From contig NC_058145.1 of NCBI RefSeq assembly GCF_011075055.1, positions 15,187,894 to 15,251,893 of the forward strand: a stretch of DNA of 64,000 bases, written 5' to 3'. Below are positions 1 through 12,851 of the stretch, piece after piece. The notes under the pieces are model-generated. The model was not told the DNA's origin. It was given only the letters and a program-made list of their open reading frames with translations, and made no database searches. The stretch is from Mangifera indica. Lineage: Eukaryota > Streptophyta > Magnoliopsida > Sapindales > Anacardiaceae. Position numbers and translations under genes: made by a program. Position 1 is the stretch's first letter; each line of letters starts with the position of its first letter.

Positions 1-151
1 AAGGGCAATATATATAGGCATGAGCCACTGCCATTAGCCTATATTTTTGACTTTCTTCATTTTGCAATAAATGATTTCACACACAAAAGTCATATATGAG
101 GGCTTGAAAACGCCAAGTGTCCTTGTGGTGGAAGCCATCTAATATATAATA
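1..151 (-). repeat. 3' LTR of the copia element (window-truncated)
   Basis: It aligns without gaps to 5693-5843, with two transitions. Identity stops at 151/5843, directly next to a purine-rich tract on the minus strand, which marks the start of the LTR. The remainder, about 130 bp judged from the other copy, lies before the window. Confidence 0.9.
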
Positions 152-424
152 CTCTCCCTTGGATTTCCACCACTTACAGTTAATTATATTAACTTTGCTA
201 AGGAAAAATCCAGTGGGATAAAAACCAAAGCAAAGGAACATAATTATTAAATGTTCTGTAAGTTGGTGTTGGACGTGCTTAAACTGCCTCATTAAAAACC
301 TTACTAAGAAAACCCAGTGGGACAAAACCTAGTGAAGGAAAAAAGAGTACAATGCACCTTTTGTCCAATATTGGATAACCTTCAAAATTTTGCCTGATAA
401 ACGCTCCCCCTCTTTGTAGTAGGA

Positions 425-3400
425 TTAACTTGGTTGCTTGTTGAGCCGCCATATACCGATGTTATACACTAATTTCTCAAATGTTGATGTCGGTGGTGTT
501 TTAGTGAACAAATCTACAAGATTTTCACTAGATCTGATTTGTTTGACATCAATCTTTTTACTCTGTTGGAGTTCATAAGTGTAAAAGAACTTCGGTGAGA
601 TATGTTTGGTTTTGTCTCCTTTGATGTACCCACCTCTAATTTGGGCTATACATGCTGCATTGTCTTTATATAATATGGAAGGAGTGTCTGTTGTAGAAGG
701 AAGACTGCATGCATTCCGGATATGATGGATGACAGACCGTAACCATATACATTCTCGGCTGGCTTCATGGAAAGCTAAAATTTCTGAATGATTTGAAGAA
801 GTTGCAACCAAGGTTTGCTTGATGGAGCGTCATGATATAGCTGTGTCATTATAAGTAAAAACATATCCCGTTTGTGAACGGGCCTTATGGGGGTCAGAAA
901 GATAACCAGTATCTGCATATCCAACCAAACTAGGATTTTTAGGAGATTTGACAGAATAGAATAATCCTAAATCTCTAGTCCCACATAGGTAACGGAGTAT
1001 ATGTTTGATTCCGTTTCAATGGCGACGGGTTGGTGCAGAGCTAAATCGGGCCAATAAATTAACTGCGAAGGATATATCCGGTCTCGTGCATTGGGCCAAA
1101 TATAATAAGGCTCTAATGGGATTAAGATATGGTACTTCAGGACCAAGTATCTTTTCATCTTCTTCTTTAGGACGAATTGGGTCTTTTTTTGGATCAAGAG
1201 ACCGAACAACCATTGGGGTGCTCAAAGGATAAGCTTTATCAATATTAAAGCGTTTTAATAATTTTTCAATATACGCTGTTTGATGGATAAGTATTCCATT
1301 TGAATTGTGCTCGATCTGCAGGCCGAGACAATATTTTGTTTTCCCCAAATCTTTCATTTCAAATTCTTTTTTCAGATATTCAGCAGTTTTTGAGAGCTCT
1401 TCAGGAGTCCCAATTAAATTCATATCATCAACATAAACTGCTACAATAGCAAATCCCGATTCTGACCTTCTGATAAAGACACATGGACATATAGGGTCAT
1501 TCACATAACCCTCTTTTTTCAAATATTCACTGAGGGGATTGTACCACATACGTTCGGATTGTTTTAATCCATACAATGATCGTTGTAATTTAATTGAGTA
1601 CAAGCCTCTTGAATTGACACTTTTTGCTTCAGGCAATTTGTATCCTTCAGGGAGTTTCATGTAAATTTCAGTGTCCAAATTTCCATATAAATAAGCAGTA
1701 ACTACGTCCATTAGACGCATATCCAGTCCTTCAGAGACTGTTAAACTGATTAAATATCTGAATGTGATTATATCCATTACAGGTGCATATGTTTCATCAA
1801 AGTCTATACCGGGCGTTTGGGAAAAGCCTTGGGCTACAAGTCTGACTTTATATCTAGCAATTTCATTTTTCTCATTTCTTTTTCTCACAAAAACCCATTT
1901 ATATCCAACGGGTTGTACGTCTTTAGGTGTTGGAACTACAAACCCAAACACTTGACGTTTTGCTAGAGAAACTAATTCTGTTTGAATTGCTTCTTCCCAT
2001 TTAGGCCAATCATGTCTTTGTTTACACTCAGCCACAGTAAGTGGCTCAAAATCATCATCATTCAGAATTTCAGTAGCTACTGCAAATGAGAATATGTCAT
2101 CAATTATAAATGTTTCACGATTCCACATTTCTCGTGTATGAACATAATTTAAAGATATTTCAATATTCTCATTTTCCTGTTCTGCAGGATTTTGTACTAC
2201 TTCAGGGGTTTGTGCCACTTCAGGGGTTTGTGCCACTTTAGGGGTTTGTACCACTTCAGGGGCTTGTGCCACTTCTGGGGCTTGAGTCTCTTCAGGGACT
2301 ATAACCTCTTCTGGAGAAATATTTGTTTGATTATTTGCCTTTCTTTTTCGAGGAACAGTATCCTTCGATCCAACAGGTCTACCACGCTTCTGGAGTGAGG
2401 TAGATGGATCAGTCACGGTTCGAATGGACTGTTCAGTAGTCACATTGATTCTTGCTGGTGTATTAACAGCTGGAACATGTGATCTTGTCACTTTTGCTGT
2501 ATCAACAAATGCATTAGGCATTTGGTTGGCAATAATTTGTAATCGCACTATCCTTTGCACTTTAGTTTCACTTTGGGATGTGCGAGGATCTAAATGAGAC
2601 ATGGTAGGTACATACCAAGTAAGTTCATGCCTAACTTCAGGAGGCATTGTCTTTTCCCCTAAAGATGGGAAAGTTGTCTCATCAAAGTGACAATCTGCAA
2701 ATCGTGCAGTAAAAAGATCACCTGTTAATGGTTCCAGGTACCTGATAATGGATGGTGAATTATATCCAACATATATTCCCAAACGACGTTGGGGTCCCAT
2801 TTTTGTGCGTTAAGGGGACGCAATAGGGACATATACAACACAACCAAATATTTTCAAATGAGATACATTAGGTTGGTAACCAAGAACCAATTGTAGGGAA
2901 GAATATTGATGATAAGAAGAAGGTCGCAAGCGAATTAACGCTGCAGCATGTAATATAGCATGTCCCCACATAGAAGTAGGTAATTGACTTTTTAATAATA
3001 AAGTACGTGCAATTACCTAGAGTCGTTTGATAAGAGACTCAGCTAATCCATTTTGTGTGTGGACATGCGGGACTGGATGTTCAACCTCAATCCCCATAGA
3101 CATGCAATAATCATCAAATGTTTTGGATGTAAATTCACCAGCATTATCAAGCCGTATTGACTTGATCGAATAATCTACAAAATATGCCCTTAATTTGATA
3201 ATTTGTGCTAACAATTTAGCAAATGCAACATTTCGAGTAGGCAATAAACAAACATGAGACCATCGTGCAGATGCATCAATTAAGACCATAAAATAACAAA
3301 ATGGCCCACTTGGTGGATGAATGGGTCCACATATATCCCCTTGAATCCTTTGCAGGAATGATGGGGATTCACCTCCAATTTTGGAGAGAGATGGTCTTAT

Positions 3401-4018
3401 TACTAATTTACCTTGAGTACAGACGGTGCAGAATTGTTCACTAGACAATAAAATTTTATGATTCTGTAATGTATGTCCATGTGAATTTTCAATAATCCTA
3501 CGCATCATTGTAGATCCTGGGTGGCCTAAACGATTATGTCAAAGCGTAAATACTTTTGGATCAACGAACTTCTGGTTCGATACTGCGTAGGTTTCAATTG
3601 TCTTTATGGTTGTATAATACAATCCAGATGATAAAGCAGACAACTTTTCTAGTATAAGCCTTCTTCCGGAGGCATTACTAGTTATACAGATGAATTCTGT
3701 ACTATTTTCATTCATGGTTTTAAGATGATAACCATTTTTTCTTATATCTTTAAAACTTAGTAGATTTCTTCTGGATCTACTTGAATATAATGCATCATTG
3801 ATGCTTAATTTGGTCTCATTATTTAACATAATTGTGGCTCTTCCGGAGCCTTCTATCAGATCAATTGATCCTGATATGGTGGTTACTTTAGTTTCAATTA
3901 ATGCTAAAGATAAGAAAAATTTCTTTTCCTTAAGAATTGTGTGCGTTGTTGCACTATCCACCAAACATATGTCTCCCACATCAGCTTTTGAAATCAACGC
4001 TTCAATTTTGGAGTCCAT
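425..4018 (-). pseudogene. copia pol polyprotein with five in-frame stops
   Basis: One reading frame runs from 4018 to 425 on the minus strand without a frameshift. Protease lies at 4018-3540 (active-site motif DSATTH), pre-integrase and integrase at 3540-2800, reverse transcriptase at about 2000-1016 (catalytic YVDD at about 1430), and RNase H at about 1000-425. The frame is broken by five stops at 3539-3541 (TGA), 3017-3019 (TAG), 2810-2812 (TAA), 1016-1018 (TGA) and 830-832 (TGA). Each lies where related plant elements have tryptophan or glutamine, so each is one G:C to A:T transition away. A linker before the RT contains a PEVAQT-like heptad repeat (about 2195-2290). It cannot make a full polyprotein. 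Confidence 0.92.
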
Positions 4019-4179
4019 TTCCTTTCATTTAAAAATTACGTTAGTTATAACGTATACAAAATATTGAAAGGAAGAGAACATGACAATAAAATACAAAATA
4101 ATATGCATGACTCCAAAATAAATATATATGATGGATTTAATTATAAAAATTTTTGGGCATTTCATACTCATAATAACTA

Positions 4180-5400
4180 CTTCTGGTAGTTGCGTTCACT
4201 TCAGGGAACGATATATAACGAGAAAAATATTAATTCAGAATTTCTTTTCTGATATTGCTACTACAGGAGCAAAAATAAAATGTGGGGAATATTTTATCTT
4301 CCACATTCAGGAAAAAAATTCTGAATATTACAGATTTATACTAAATATAGAGTCATTGTATTCATATTTCGGCTTGCAATCCTTCAGGGATATGATGCCA
4401 AAAGATAATAGCCTCGTATTTGTCCTTTTGGGATATTTTATTTAGTTAGTTTTTCAAGGCTCACAAATTTTAAGTGGAGACTCATGTAAAAAGCCCATTT
4501 AATATTATCCATCTAATTTTAGGAACTTCAGGTTCAATTATTGTCATATTTACAAAACTTCTGGTTTTGTAAACAATATATATGAGTTAATCTTTGAAAC
4601 TTCAGATTCAAATATTATTTCATATTTACAAAACAGCTGATTTTGTAGGAGAAATATTGAGATTAATTTTGGAAGCTTCAGGTCCATATATTATCCCATA
4701 TATACAAAACTTCTGGTTTTGTAATTAGTTTTCGGAATATTATAATACGTATTCTGAGTATGTTTTGGACTTCAAGTCCATTATTTTCACACTTTATGCA
4801 AACTTCAGGTTGCAAAGGTGATAAAATAAAGACTTTGATAAAACTAGAGACTTCCAGCCCATATTTATGAAACTGGGAACTTCCGGCCCATAAACATGTA
4901 TTCTCATAATTTTACAAACTTCAAGTTGTAAATCGTAAAACTCGGGACTTCAGGCCCATATATATGATTTTCTCACGATTTTACAAGCTTCAGGTTGTAA
5001 ATCAGATATAAATAAAAATAAATATTCAAATAAATAAAGATGCGAATAAATAAATATTCAAATAAATAGAATACAATAAAAATAAACATTTAAATAATAT
5101 CAGGACTTCCGGTCCAGATTCTTGGTTTTGTAAGCTTTAGGTTACAAATAATATTTATGACTTCAGGTCACAAATTTATAATTTCGTAAACTTCGGGTTA
5201 CGAACGATATTCAGGATTTCAGATCCAGATTCATGATATTCAGGATTACAGGTCCAGATTCATAATTTTGTAAACTTCAAGTTACAAATAAGATTCAGAA
5301 CTTCAGGTTCAGATTTATGATATTCCAGATTTCAGGTCTAGATTCAAGAGTTTCAGAACTTCAGATCCAGATTTACAATTTTACAAACTTCAGGTTGTAA
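4180..5400. repeat. degenerate palindromic repeat array in the gag position
   Basis: About 26 copies of a core like ACTTCAGG occur at roughly 30-60 bp spacing. Two unit types alternate. In one the core is flanked by short inverted arms (TTTACAA ... TTGTAAA), giving a small hairpin. In the other the core is followed by a TCCAGATT- or CCCATAT-like tail. No gag or zinc-knuckle reading frame is visible on either strand. The array lies between the 5' LTR and protease, where gag is expected. Confidence 0.8.
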
Positions 5401-5561
5401 ATATTGTATAATTATAAAGAAAAATTAAGTAAAAATATAACAGAAATTAAAAGTCAACTGGGATATCACAATTGGGATATCCATATTGATAATATTTAAA
5501 CAGTATAACAACATAATATAAAGATATTATATACCTGAGCTGATCGTGCTGATAACTTGTT

Positions 5562-5843
5562 ATAAAATTTATATAACTAATACCAAAGATAAAGAAATGG
5601 AGGAGAAATTGAAATAAAGAAGATGAAAGTGAGAAGAAATTGAGAGAGCAATTTTCTTTATGGAATCCGAATGCTTATTCATACAAGGAAACAAGGGCAA
5701 TATATATAGGCATGAGCCGCTGCCATTAGCCTATATTTTTGACTTTCTTCATTTTGCAATAAATGATTTCACACACAAAAGTCATATATGAGGGCTTGAA
5801 AACGCCAAGTGTCCTTGTGGTGGAAGTCATCTAATATATAATA
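5562..5843 (-). repeat. 5' LTR of the copia element
   Basis: The right boundary is fixed by loss of identity with the left LTR at 5843/5844. The left boundary, near 5562, is inferred from a primer-binding-like segment at about 5539-5561 whose complement contains TTATCAGCACGA; the exact tRNA was not determined. A TATATATA stretch at about 5700-5707, followed by the CT-rich leader in the complement, is consistent with the LTR promoter. Confidence 0.75.
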
Positions 5844-7610
5844 AAAATGAAATTAACATTAATTATTTGAATTTTATAGATTATCATATTATCCATGACA
5901 TAGTCACTAACAATCTGGTTGGTTTCATTGTCATAATTGCATTGAAAATAAATGACCTTATCAAATTCAACTATATCACAAATAAAAATATGTGATTTAA
6001 TATTATAATTATAATTAATATATAATCTAACGATTGAAATTATATTAAAAAGAGATATGGCCTTATTAGATCATATTTGATTGAAATAATTTCAATCATT
6101 CGATCATATTTTCAGTTGAAATCTAAGATTTGGTTCAATAATTTTTTAATTTTTTAAATTTGTAGAAAGAGAAGTAATATTTATACCCTTTAATCCTTAA
6201 TTTAAATAGAACAGTTAAAGTTTAGGTGAGTGGCTGTTGTTTTGGGTGGTAGAAAAATACAAAATATTAATAAAAAAAGCCATATGGTGGGGGTGTACGA
6301 AATTATACTATTGTAGGCTATAGATAGCAAACTAACCATAATGCCCCCACATATAAATAACATTTTCTGTCTATATTTCGCCATTTTCAAATTTCAATCC
6401 AATATTAATTGAGTATCCAGCATATTAAACCTCCAAACTTATATAATATTGACTATGGAGTTATCATTTGTGTAGGATTACTTTACCCCACCACACCATG
6501 AACATTATTGGTACTTAAATTTAGGCCATAGGACTTATTCACATAACTAATCTCTCACTTAATAATTTTTAACAACTTAAATATCTATTATTCTATTAAA
6601 ATTTATTGTTAAAATTAAAAATAAAAATATTATTAAATTAAAAATATTAAAAAAATTAAAATTTTATTATACTTTTTCCCCTTAGTTTAAAATTTTAACA
6701 ATTTTTTTACTTAAAATTTAAAAAATAATAATTTTTTCCTTATAATTTTAAAACCGTCATCATTTTCAACAAAATTTGCCATCTTTGACCGTCTTTGTCT
6801 CTAGTCTCTCTCTTCCTCTCCGGCGAACTCACCGGCCACTGTGATCTATTTCTCCACTGTCGTCTTTGTCCCTGACCCTTGAAGATTCACTTGTCAATTT
6901 TTAAACGGAATTAACTGTAACCACCACCCTTGGGGTTTCACTCGTGTTAATTGACAACGACTACGCTGAGTTTTCACTTTTAACTGGTTAAATGCAACCA
7001 CCAACTCTCTGTTGAGTTAACTACCACCAACGCCCGTGGGAAAATTCGTAGGGAGAAAATTGCAATTGATCAAAAGGTGGAGCTGAAAAAGAATTCAACA
7101 GCGGCGGAATCAAGAAATGTAGTAAATCTTGATCTCAGACGGGGTGGCTACAAGATCAGGTGGAGGAGAACGAGATAGGGCCGATGATTCGGTAGAAAAC
7201 AAAAGGGTGGCAACATGGGAAAAGGGGCAACTGCAGGAAAACAAGTTGCAGAGTTCTAGTGATGTGTGTGTGTGTGGGGGGGTGGTGGGGGCAGGGAGGG
7301 GGGAGAGGGATGTCGATCACTTCATGGAGTAGATGGAATATCTAGTTTTCTTTTGCTTTGTCACTTTTCTTAAAAACTTTTTCAGACTTACTAATAAATA
7401 AACTTCACATGTAGAAATTAAAACAAAAAATTAAAGATAAAAACTTAACATAATCTCATCTTAAATCAGTTACCGCGAATAAGTTAAAAGACAAATCTCA
7501 ACAAACCGAAAGGATATGGAAAGCGATATTGTATATATATCCATCCATTCATCCATCAAATAAGCCGCACACATTCAATTATTTTAGAGAAATTACCTGA
7601 AGCTCTTGCT
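5844..7610. other. AT-rich intergenic region
   Basis: No convincing gene was seen. At 6524 the sequence GGCCATAGGACTTATT resembles the termini of the Mutator-like elements elsewhere in this window. A more GC-rich, gene-like patch (about 6790-7330) follows, with a GT run and a G run at about 7261-7290. I could not find a matching right end, so no element is called. Confidence 0.5.
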
Positions 7611-10600
7611 TTAACAGACTCCATTCATCTTCTTCTTCTCCATCACACACTTCCTCCAAAACGTTGTAATCTCCCTCTTCCACTGCTCATCACTTTTCTT
7701 AGGAGCCAAAGTTTCAGCAGTGGCGTTTACGTTTGTGTTTTCATCAGCGGCTGCTGCAATCTTGGCCTTGATCCTTGCCGGAAGAGTGTCAAGCTCATGC
7801 AGAACTTTCTGAATGTCCACAACTAGACGCTCAGCCAATGTGCGGGAGAAGTCTTCTCTTATGACTACGCGGAGCACTGTCACGTGCTGCGCATCTGGGG
7901 GCATTGTGTATGCAGGCACAATCCATCCGAACCGCCTCAACATGTCTGAAACCTCGAATTCGTCGTGGCAGCTGTTGTCTTTAAGAGAAAATGCAACTAA
8001 AGGCACCCCGTTGTCTTTTGAAACTATGTTGAATCGCCCTGTTTCCTCCAGTCCCTCTTTCAGCACTATCATATTTTCACGACAGTTTTCCATGATGTTC
8101 TTGTAACCCTGTTGTTAAACATACATAATAATGTTTCAGTTATTAAGGATTCACTATCATTGAATGGCTTTTCAAAACATATAGTATATAATATGTTCAC
8201 CCAATGTTGAGTAACCAATTAAGTATTTAAGTGATATATTATCATATGATTAATGTTACTTTATTCTTGATTTAACATATCATTAAATCATATGATAACT
8301 TATCTTTTGAATACTTAATTGAATACTTAAAAACTCTGATTCACACAATCAAATTTTAAAATTTTTCACAATAGAGATGAACTATATATACATATATATC
8401 CGAAATTCTGTTTATACTAACATATACATAACCTCTCACCTCATAACCCAATCGGATGAGTTGATAGTACTGAGCAATAACTTGACTAGAACCTGTGTGC
8501 GTTAAAAATTAAATCAGCCGAGTAGATGGTAGATATCTATAATATTAGTGAATTATCATGAAGAGACGTGCATAGATTATTATTAGTAGTATTATTGAAC
8601 CTTTAGAGAAGTTAAGAGTGAAGGTAGGTTGATCAGCTCCAAGATAGTTGATATGGAAGATGAGTTCTTCAGGCAAGTCCTCTTTGTTCCTCCAAACAAC
8701 CCATCCAATCCCAGCATAGACAAGTCCATACTTATGCCCGCTCACATTAATGCTCTTCACCAATGGCAACCGGAAATCCCACTCAAGCTCTGGGTAAAGA
8801 AATGGAGCAATAAAACCACCGCTGGCAGCATCAACATGGATTGGAGTGTCCCATCTACAAAATAAAAAATATAATTAATTAATTATTGCAACATCAGGTA
8901 ATTTTTAATTGTAAATTGGCATATGAATAATAGATAATTACCCAGTTTGTTTGTTCTTCTCAGTCAAGAGATCATTCAAAAGCTTAACATCTTCGAATTC
9001 TCCGTTGAGAGTGGAACCAAGAATAGCAGCAACACAAATAGTGTTCTCGTCTACCATTTCAACTGCCTTTTGAGGGTCCATAACATAGTATCCATCTCTT
9101 AGCTTCACCTCCTTCAGCTCCACCTCGAAGTACCTTGCAAATTTCTCCCAGCATACCTAATAAAAGGGATTTTATGTCATAATTAGTTAATGTTAATTCA
9201 TAATTCAGAAGTGGGATGATGATGAGTTACCTGAACGTTGGCTCCGGTGACAATGTTGGGCTTATCGTATGGTTTGCCCTCGGCTTTCCTCTTGTTCTGC
9301 CATTTCCTTTTAAAAGCTAAGCCAGCCAACATAATGGCCTCAGATGATCCCACAGTCCCAACCCCAATTGCGGTCTCTGAATCTCCGAGTGGTGCATTAA
9401 AAAGATGTGCTATCATATTCACGCACCGATTCTGATTTCATAATCCATCACCCACCACCATAGTAACAACAGATCAATTAATCAAATATTGTTCATCTTA
9501 AAACTATGTTAATTTGGCACATTTAAAATGCATTTACAAAAAGAACCATGGACTTTGATTTGTTTAATTAGTCAAATAAATGGGTAATACTAAAAAGAAA
9601 TAGTGTTACTAATTTTCACTTTGATATTGAAAAAAAAAAAAAAGAATTTAAACCATTTGGTAAAATCAGCGGATGTAATAATATATAGATTTTAAATTTT
9701 TACATTAAGAATACATTTGGTTTAGATGCTTTTTTATTACCAAAAATAAAAAATTAATAACTGAGGTAAAATCATAATAAAATTAAAATTATTATTTAAA
9801 ATAGAAAACATTAATAAAATCTTTTATGACATGATAAACCAACTATATAATAAAACATAGGTTATTAATATAATCACGTATTCATCTGATCCAAACACTC
9901 CTAACAACTCTGGTAAATTCTAATGGTAGTCTATTTGTTTAGAGGACATTCTTGTTGAAAATCTATCCATTTTCCGTTAAGTTTTGTGAAATAAACGTGT
10001 ATCTGTTATACTTCTTCAGAGAAAAAATAACTGGTAGGACAGAGAAAATAGCACGAGTGATGGGCGTTTGTTTCGTTTTGTTGTTCAGCTGAGAAGGCCA
10101 ATGGAATCAATGTGCCGACACTCGGAAGCCGGCGGGGCCCATAGACATTTTGGATAAGTTATTCGCGGTATTCCGCGTTACACCTAACGCGGATTTTTTT
10201 TGGTTCTTTTTGTGCATTGAAATTGGAAAGATAACAAATTCTGTAACCTTCACAGCCATCGGATGGTCGATCAATCCACGAACTTTAAAAAAAAAAAATT
10301 AATGAAAAAATCTATATAATTTCACAATTTAAATACAAAATAAATCTGTTAATCATCTAGAATAAACCTTTTTTTGTTCATAAGATCTGATCATTTTTAA
10401 TTCTCTTGTAATATCAAAATTGGTTCAATAGAATAATTATTATCTTCCCCAATTTTTATATTATTTTTCAAAACAAGCTTGATAGTTTTTTTTTTTTAAT
10501 TTTAAAGAAAAATCGACCGAACATTCTTCATATATAATTAATTTGATGCGTAACGATTAATTAAGAAGACTCACCTGTAACTCAGTGGTGACGGGGTACT

Positions 10601-10966
10601 CATCCATGTCAACATAGTTCTTGTTAATGGCAGCCATAATGAGCTTATCGCACTCAGGTTCCATCCACGTCGTCACAAAGGATGCCAGGTTCAACCGAGG
10701 GTTTCCATCCAACATTAGCTCATCGTTAATGATCTGGTACGCCGCTTCCTTCGGGATCGAGTTTTCCGGCATCTTGAACCTGCAACAACAACAACAACAT
10801 ACATAAATCATTTTAGTCATTTTCTTATTCAAATAAAGCATCGATTTCTAACGATAATACAGTAAAGTTAACTATAGGACCTTGGGAGTGAGGCTCGAAC
10901 ATATCGAGAGGCGAAGGTGGAGTGGACGGAGACATCGGACTCAGAAGCAGTCTTGGACAGAACCAT
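7611..10966 (-). CDS. GAD: glutamate decarboxylase (calmodulin-regulated)
   Basis: This pyridoxal-phosphate enzyme converts glutamate to GABA in the cytosol. There are seven coding exons: 10881-10966, 10575-10779, 9231-9431, 8942-9156, 8601-8854, 8440-8492 and 7611-8108. Together they encode 503 residues, the usual plant length. The start is the ATG at 10966, giving an N-terminus [11 protein letters not shown] typical of the family. The PLP-binding lysine is seen in [10 protein letters not shown] (K277). The C-terminus keeps the calmodulin-binding layout, a tryptophan (TTFWRKC) followed by a KKK cluster close to the end, so Ca2+/calmodulin activation is expected. Intron 2 carries a Tourist-like MITE and intron 6 an AT-rich palindromic MITE. 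All splice sites are GT-AG and no coding defect was found. Which paralog it is cannot be told from the sequence alone. Confidence 0.96.
8195..8345. repeat. palindromic MITE in GAD intron 6
   Basis: The left arm contains CAATTAAGTATTTAAGTGAT and ATCATATGATT. The right arm carries the inverted counterparts (AATCATATGATAA, then TACTTAATTGAATACTTAA). The related palindrome at about 25418-25560 suggests one family. Confidence 0.55.
9709..9901. mobile_element. Tourist-like (PIF/Harbinger) MITE in GAD intron 2
   Basis: A 193-bp AT-rich element has imperfect terminal inverted repeats: GAATACATTTGGTTTAGATG at the left and the complement of CATCTGATCCAAACACTCC at the right. It is flanked by TAA on both sides (9706-9708 and 9902-9904). 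A TAA/TTA duplication with GTTTGG-bearing ends is typical of Tourist-like MITEs. There is no coding capacity. Confidence 0.6.
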
Positions 10967-11092
10967 TTTTTCTGAACAAAGGCAAAATGCAGGAGACTTT
11001 CACGGAAAGAAAGATGAGAGATGTTTATTTATTTATTTCCCTCCATCGTACGACATGTATTGTATAATGAGTAAAGGCATTAGTGGTCCATA

Positions 11093-11100
11093 ACACGTGT
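11093..11100. promoter_or_regulatory. G-box (ACACGTGT) upstream of GAD
   Basis: A palindromic CACGTG core sits about 130 bp upstream of the GAD start codon, in the likely proximal promoter or 5' leader. Such sites bind bZIP or bHLH factors and often mediate stress or ABA responses; that role here is inference. Confidence 0.35.
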
Positions 11101-12100
11101 CATTCATAGAATGGTTTGGTGACTTCCAAGTTTACAATGGTTTGCCTTGTCAATGACTAAAATTGGCAACTTATTTCCCACGGAGCTTGGATGAACCTAA
11201 TTTATAAGGGTTGCTATTAAAAATTTAAAAATTTATTAAATTTTATTATTTTTATAAAAAATGAAACCGTCATTCAAAAATTTTATTTAAATTCAAATTT
11301 TAAAATGCTTTTTTTTTCTTTTAATCACATATTTTCCTTGAATTTAAAAATTAATCTTTTTTTCCAAATCTATGTTACAAAACTCTTTTTTTTTTACAAT
11401 AAATAACTATTTACCTAGAGTTCTAAAAATCTCAGTTTAAACCCTATTCAACCATGAAGACTAGACAATATGAGATCAGATTTGGAGGTAAAACGATCAG
11501 TCTTTTAACCTGAAAAATATAAGGTTAGGAGTAGAAATCAAAATTTTAAAATTTAAACTAAATTCAAAATATGAGTTTAAATTAAATTTTTAAATAATAA
11601 TTTTATTCTTGATGATAATAATAAAAATAAATAAATTTTTAATAATTAATAAATAAAAAATTAAGTTTATATCAATCTGTGGATAGAAAATAGTCATTTG
11701 GCTTTTTTCTTTTTAACTTGAGGATGTGTTTTGTCTTATATAATCACTTGCTTTAAAAATAAGGTAAAATAATTTTATTTTTATTATAATTATATATTTA
11801 TTTAATATTTTAAAATAATTATATCTGATATTTTTAAAATATTTAAACAAAATAATATATATTTTATTAAAAAAATTATATACACTATTTTTAATACATA
11901 TAATATCTAGAAAGCATGAAGTTTCTAGAATTTCAATTTTTTTTTCAAATTAGAAGACTTTAATTTCTTACAAGGTCAATAAACTAAGGTAAATAATTTA
12001 ATAAACAATACCTACTTTATTGACCCAATAATGGCTATAAAATTAATGTGGAACTGAGACTGGAAGACCTGACCGACGGATTACAGATTTAAAATTCAAC

Positions 12101-12851
12101 GGGAATAGCACTATTTTTCACCTCAATTTTAATTCATTTTCATATTTATATTTATAATAGATAAAAAATTTAAATATTTACCTATAAATTAAATATTATC
12201 AAAATTTTTAATTAAAGATAGAGATAAAATCATCATTTTATTTATAAACCTTTAAATTTTAAAATTTTATTATTTCCTCACAAGTTTTAAAAGTGACACT
12301 TTAACCTATTCTTAAAGTTTTAAAAGTTTAATTTCACCCCTAGAGTTTATTTTCTTCTCCGAACATCATCATTTCCATCAATGGTTGATGTTTTTCACCC
12401 ATCTTCTAGATTTGGTTATAAAGGATGACATAAAATAATCATCCAGATGTGACGAAGAACGATAAAGCGTCATTCTTCATTGAGTCTTCTTGATCTAGAC
12501 GATATTTGATCATTTAGATCTGAACAATGAAGGGTTCTCTTTCATCGAAGAAGACCTTCACTTCTTCTTGATCATCGATTAGTTTTTTAAGTCATCGAAA
12601 ATGAAACCTAAAAAAGGTAAAAAGTGAATTTTTTAAAATTTAGTTATGAGGATAAATATGAGTTTTTTAAATTCAGAGAGAGAAATGATATAAATTTTTT
12701 AGGTTTATAGATAAAATGATTATTTTATCTTTATCTTTAATTAAAAATTTAAACTATAATTAACTCATAGGTAGGTGTTTAGATTGTTTATCTGTTGTGG
12801 ATATAATTTTGATAGTAAACTAAAATTTGGGTGGGAAATGGTCGTTTTCCC
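12101..12851. mobile_element. Mutator-like non-autonomous element, 751 bp
   Basis: The ends are inverted and related over about 150 bp: GGGAATAGCACTATTTTTCA at the left and the complement of GTGGGAAATGGTCGTTTTCCC at the right. Flanks are AAATTCAAC (12092-12100) and AAATTTAAC (12852-12860), a 9-bp target duplication with one C/T difference. This duplication length points to the Mutator superfamily. No transposase frame is present. The interior has a TC-rich stretch (12400-12600) of unknown origin. Confidence 0.7.

Larger units (their letters stand above)
1..5843 (-). mobile_element. Ty1/copia LTR retrotransposon, partial and inactivated
   Basis: Bases 1-151 and 5693-5843 are the same sequence in the same orientation, differing at two positions (about 98.7 % identical); they are parts of the 3' and 5' LTRs of one minus-strand element. 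Between them lie, in copia order, protease, GAG-pre-integrase/integrase, reverse transcriptase and RNase H, all on the minus strand. A purine tract (152-160, complement) abuts the 3' LTR. The 5' LTR starts at 5843, where the two copies diverge, and its ends are not the canonical TG..CA. The rest of the 3' LTR lies outside the window, so the target duplication cannot be checked. No gag domain was found. Close LTR identity suggests a fairly recent insertion, yet pol carries five stops. Confidence 0.93.

Noticed and set aside
4128..4445. 105-codon plus-strand frame in the copia internal region
   Set aside because: It falls within the repeat array of the element, is antisense to it and has no domain resemblance.
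4180..5400. CRISPR-like array of spaced repeats
   Set aside because: The repeats are degenerate, spacing is irregular, and the sequence sits inside a plant retrotransposon; no cas genes are expected.
7129..7332. 67-codon plus-strand frame
   Set aside because: Low complexity with GT and G runs; no similarity was recognised.
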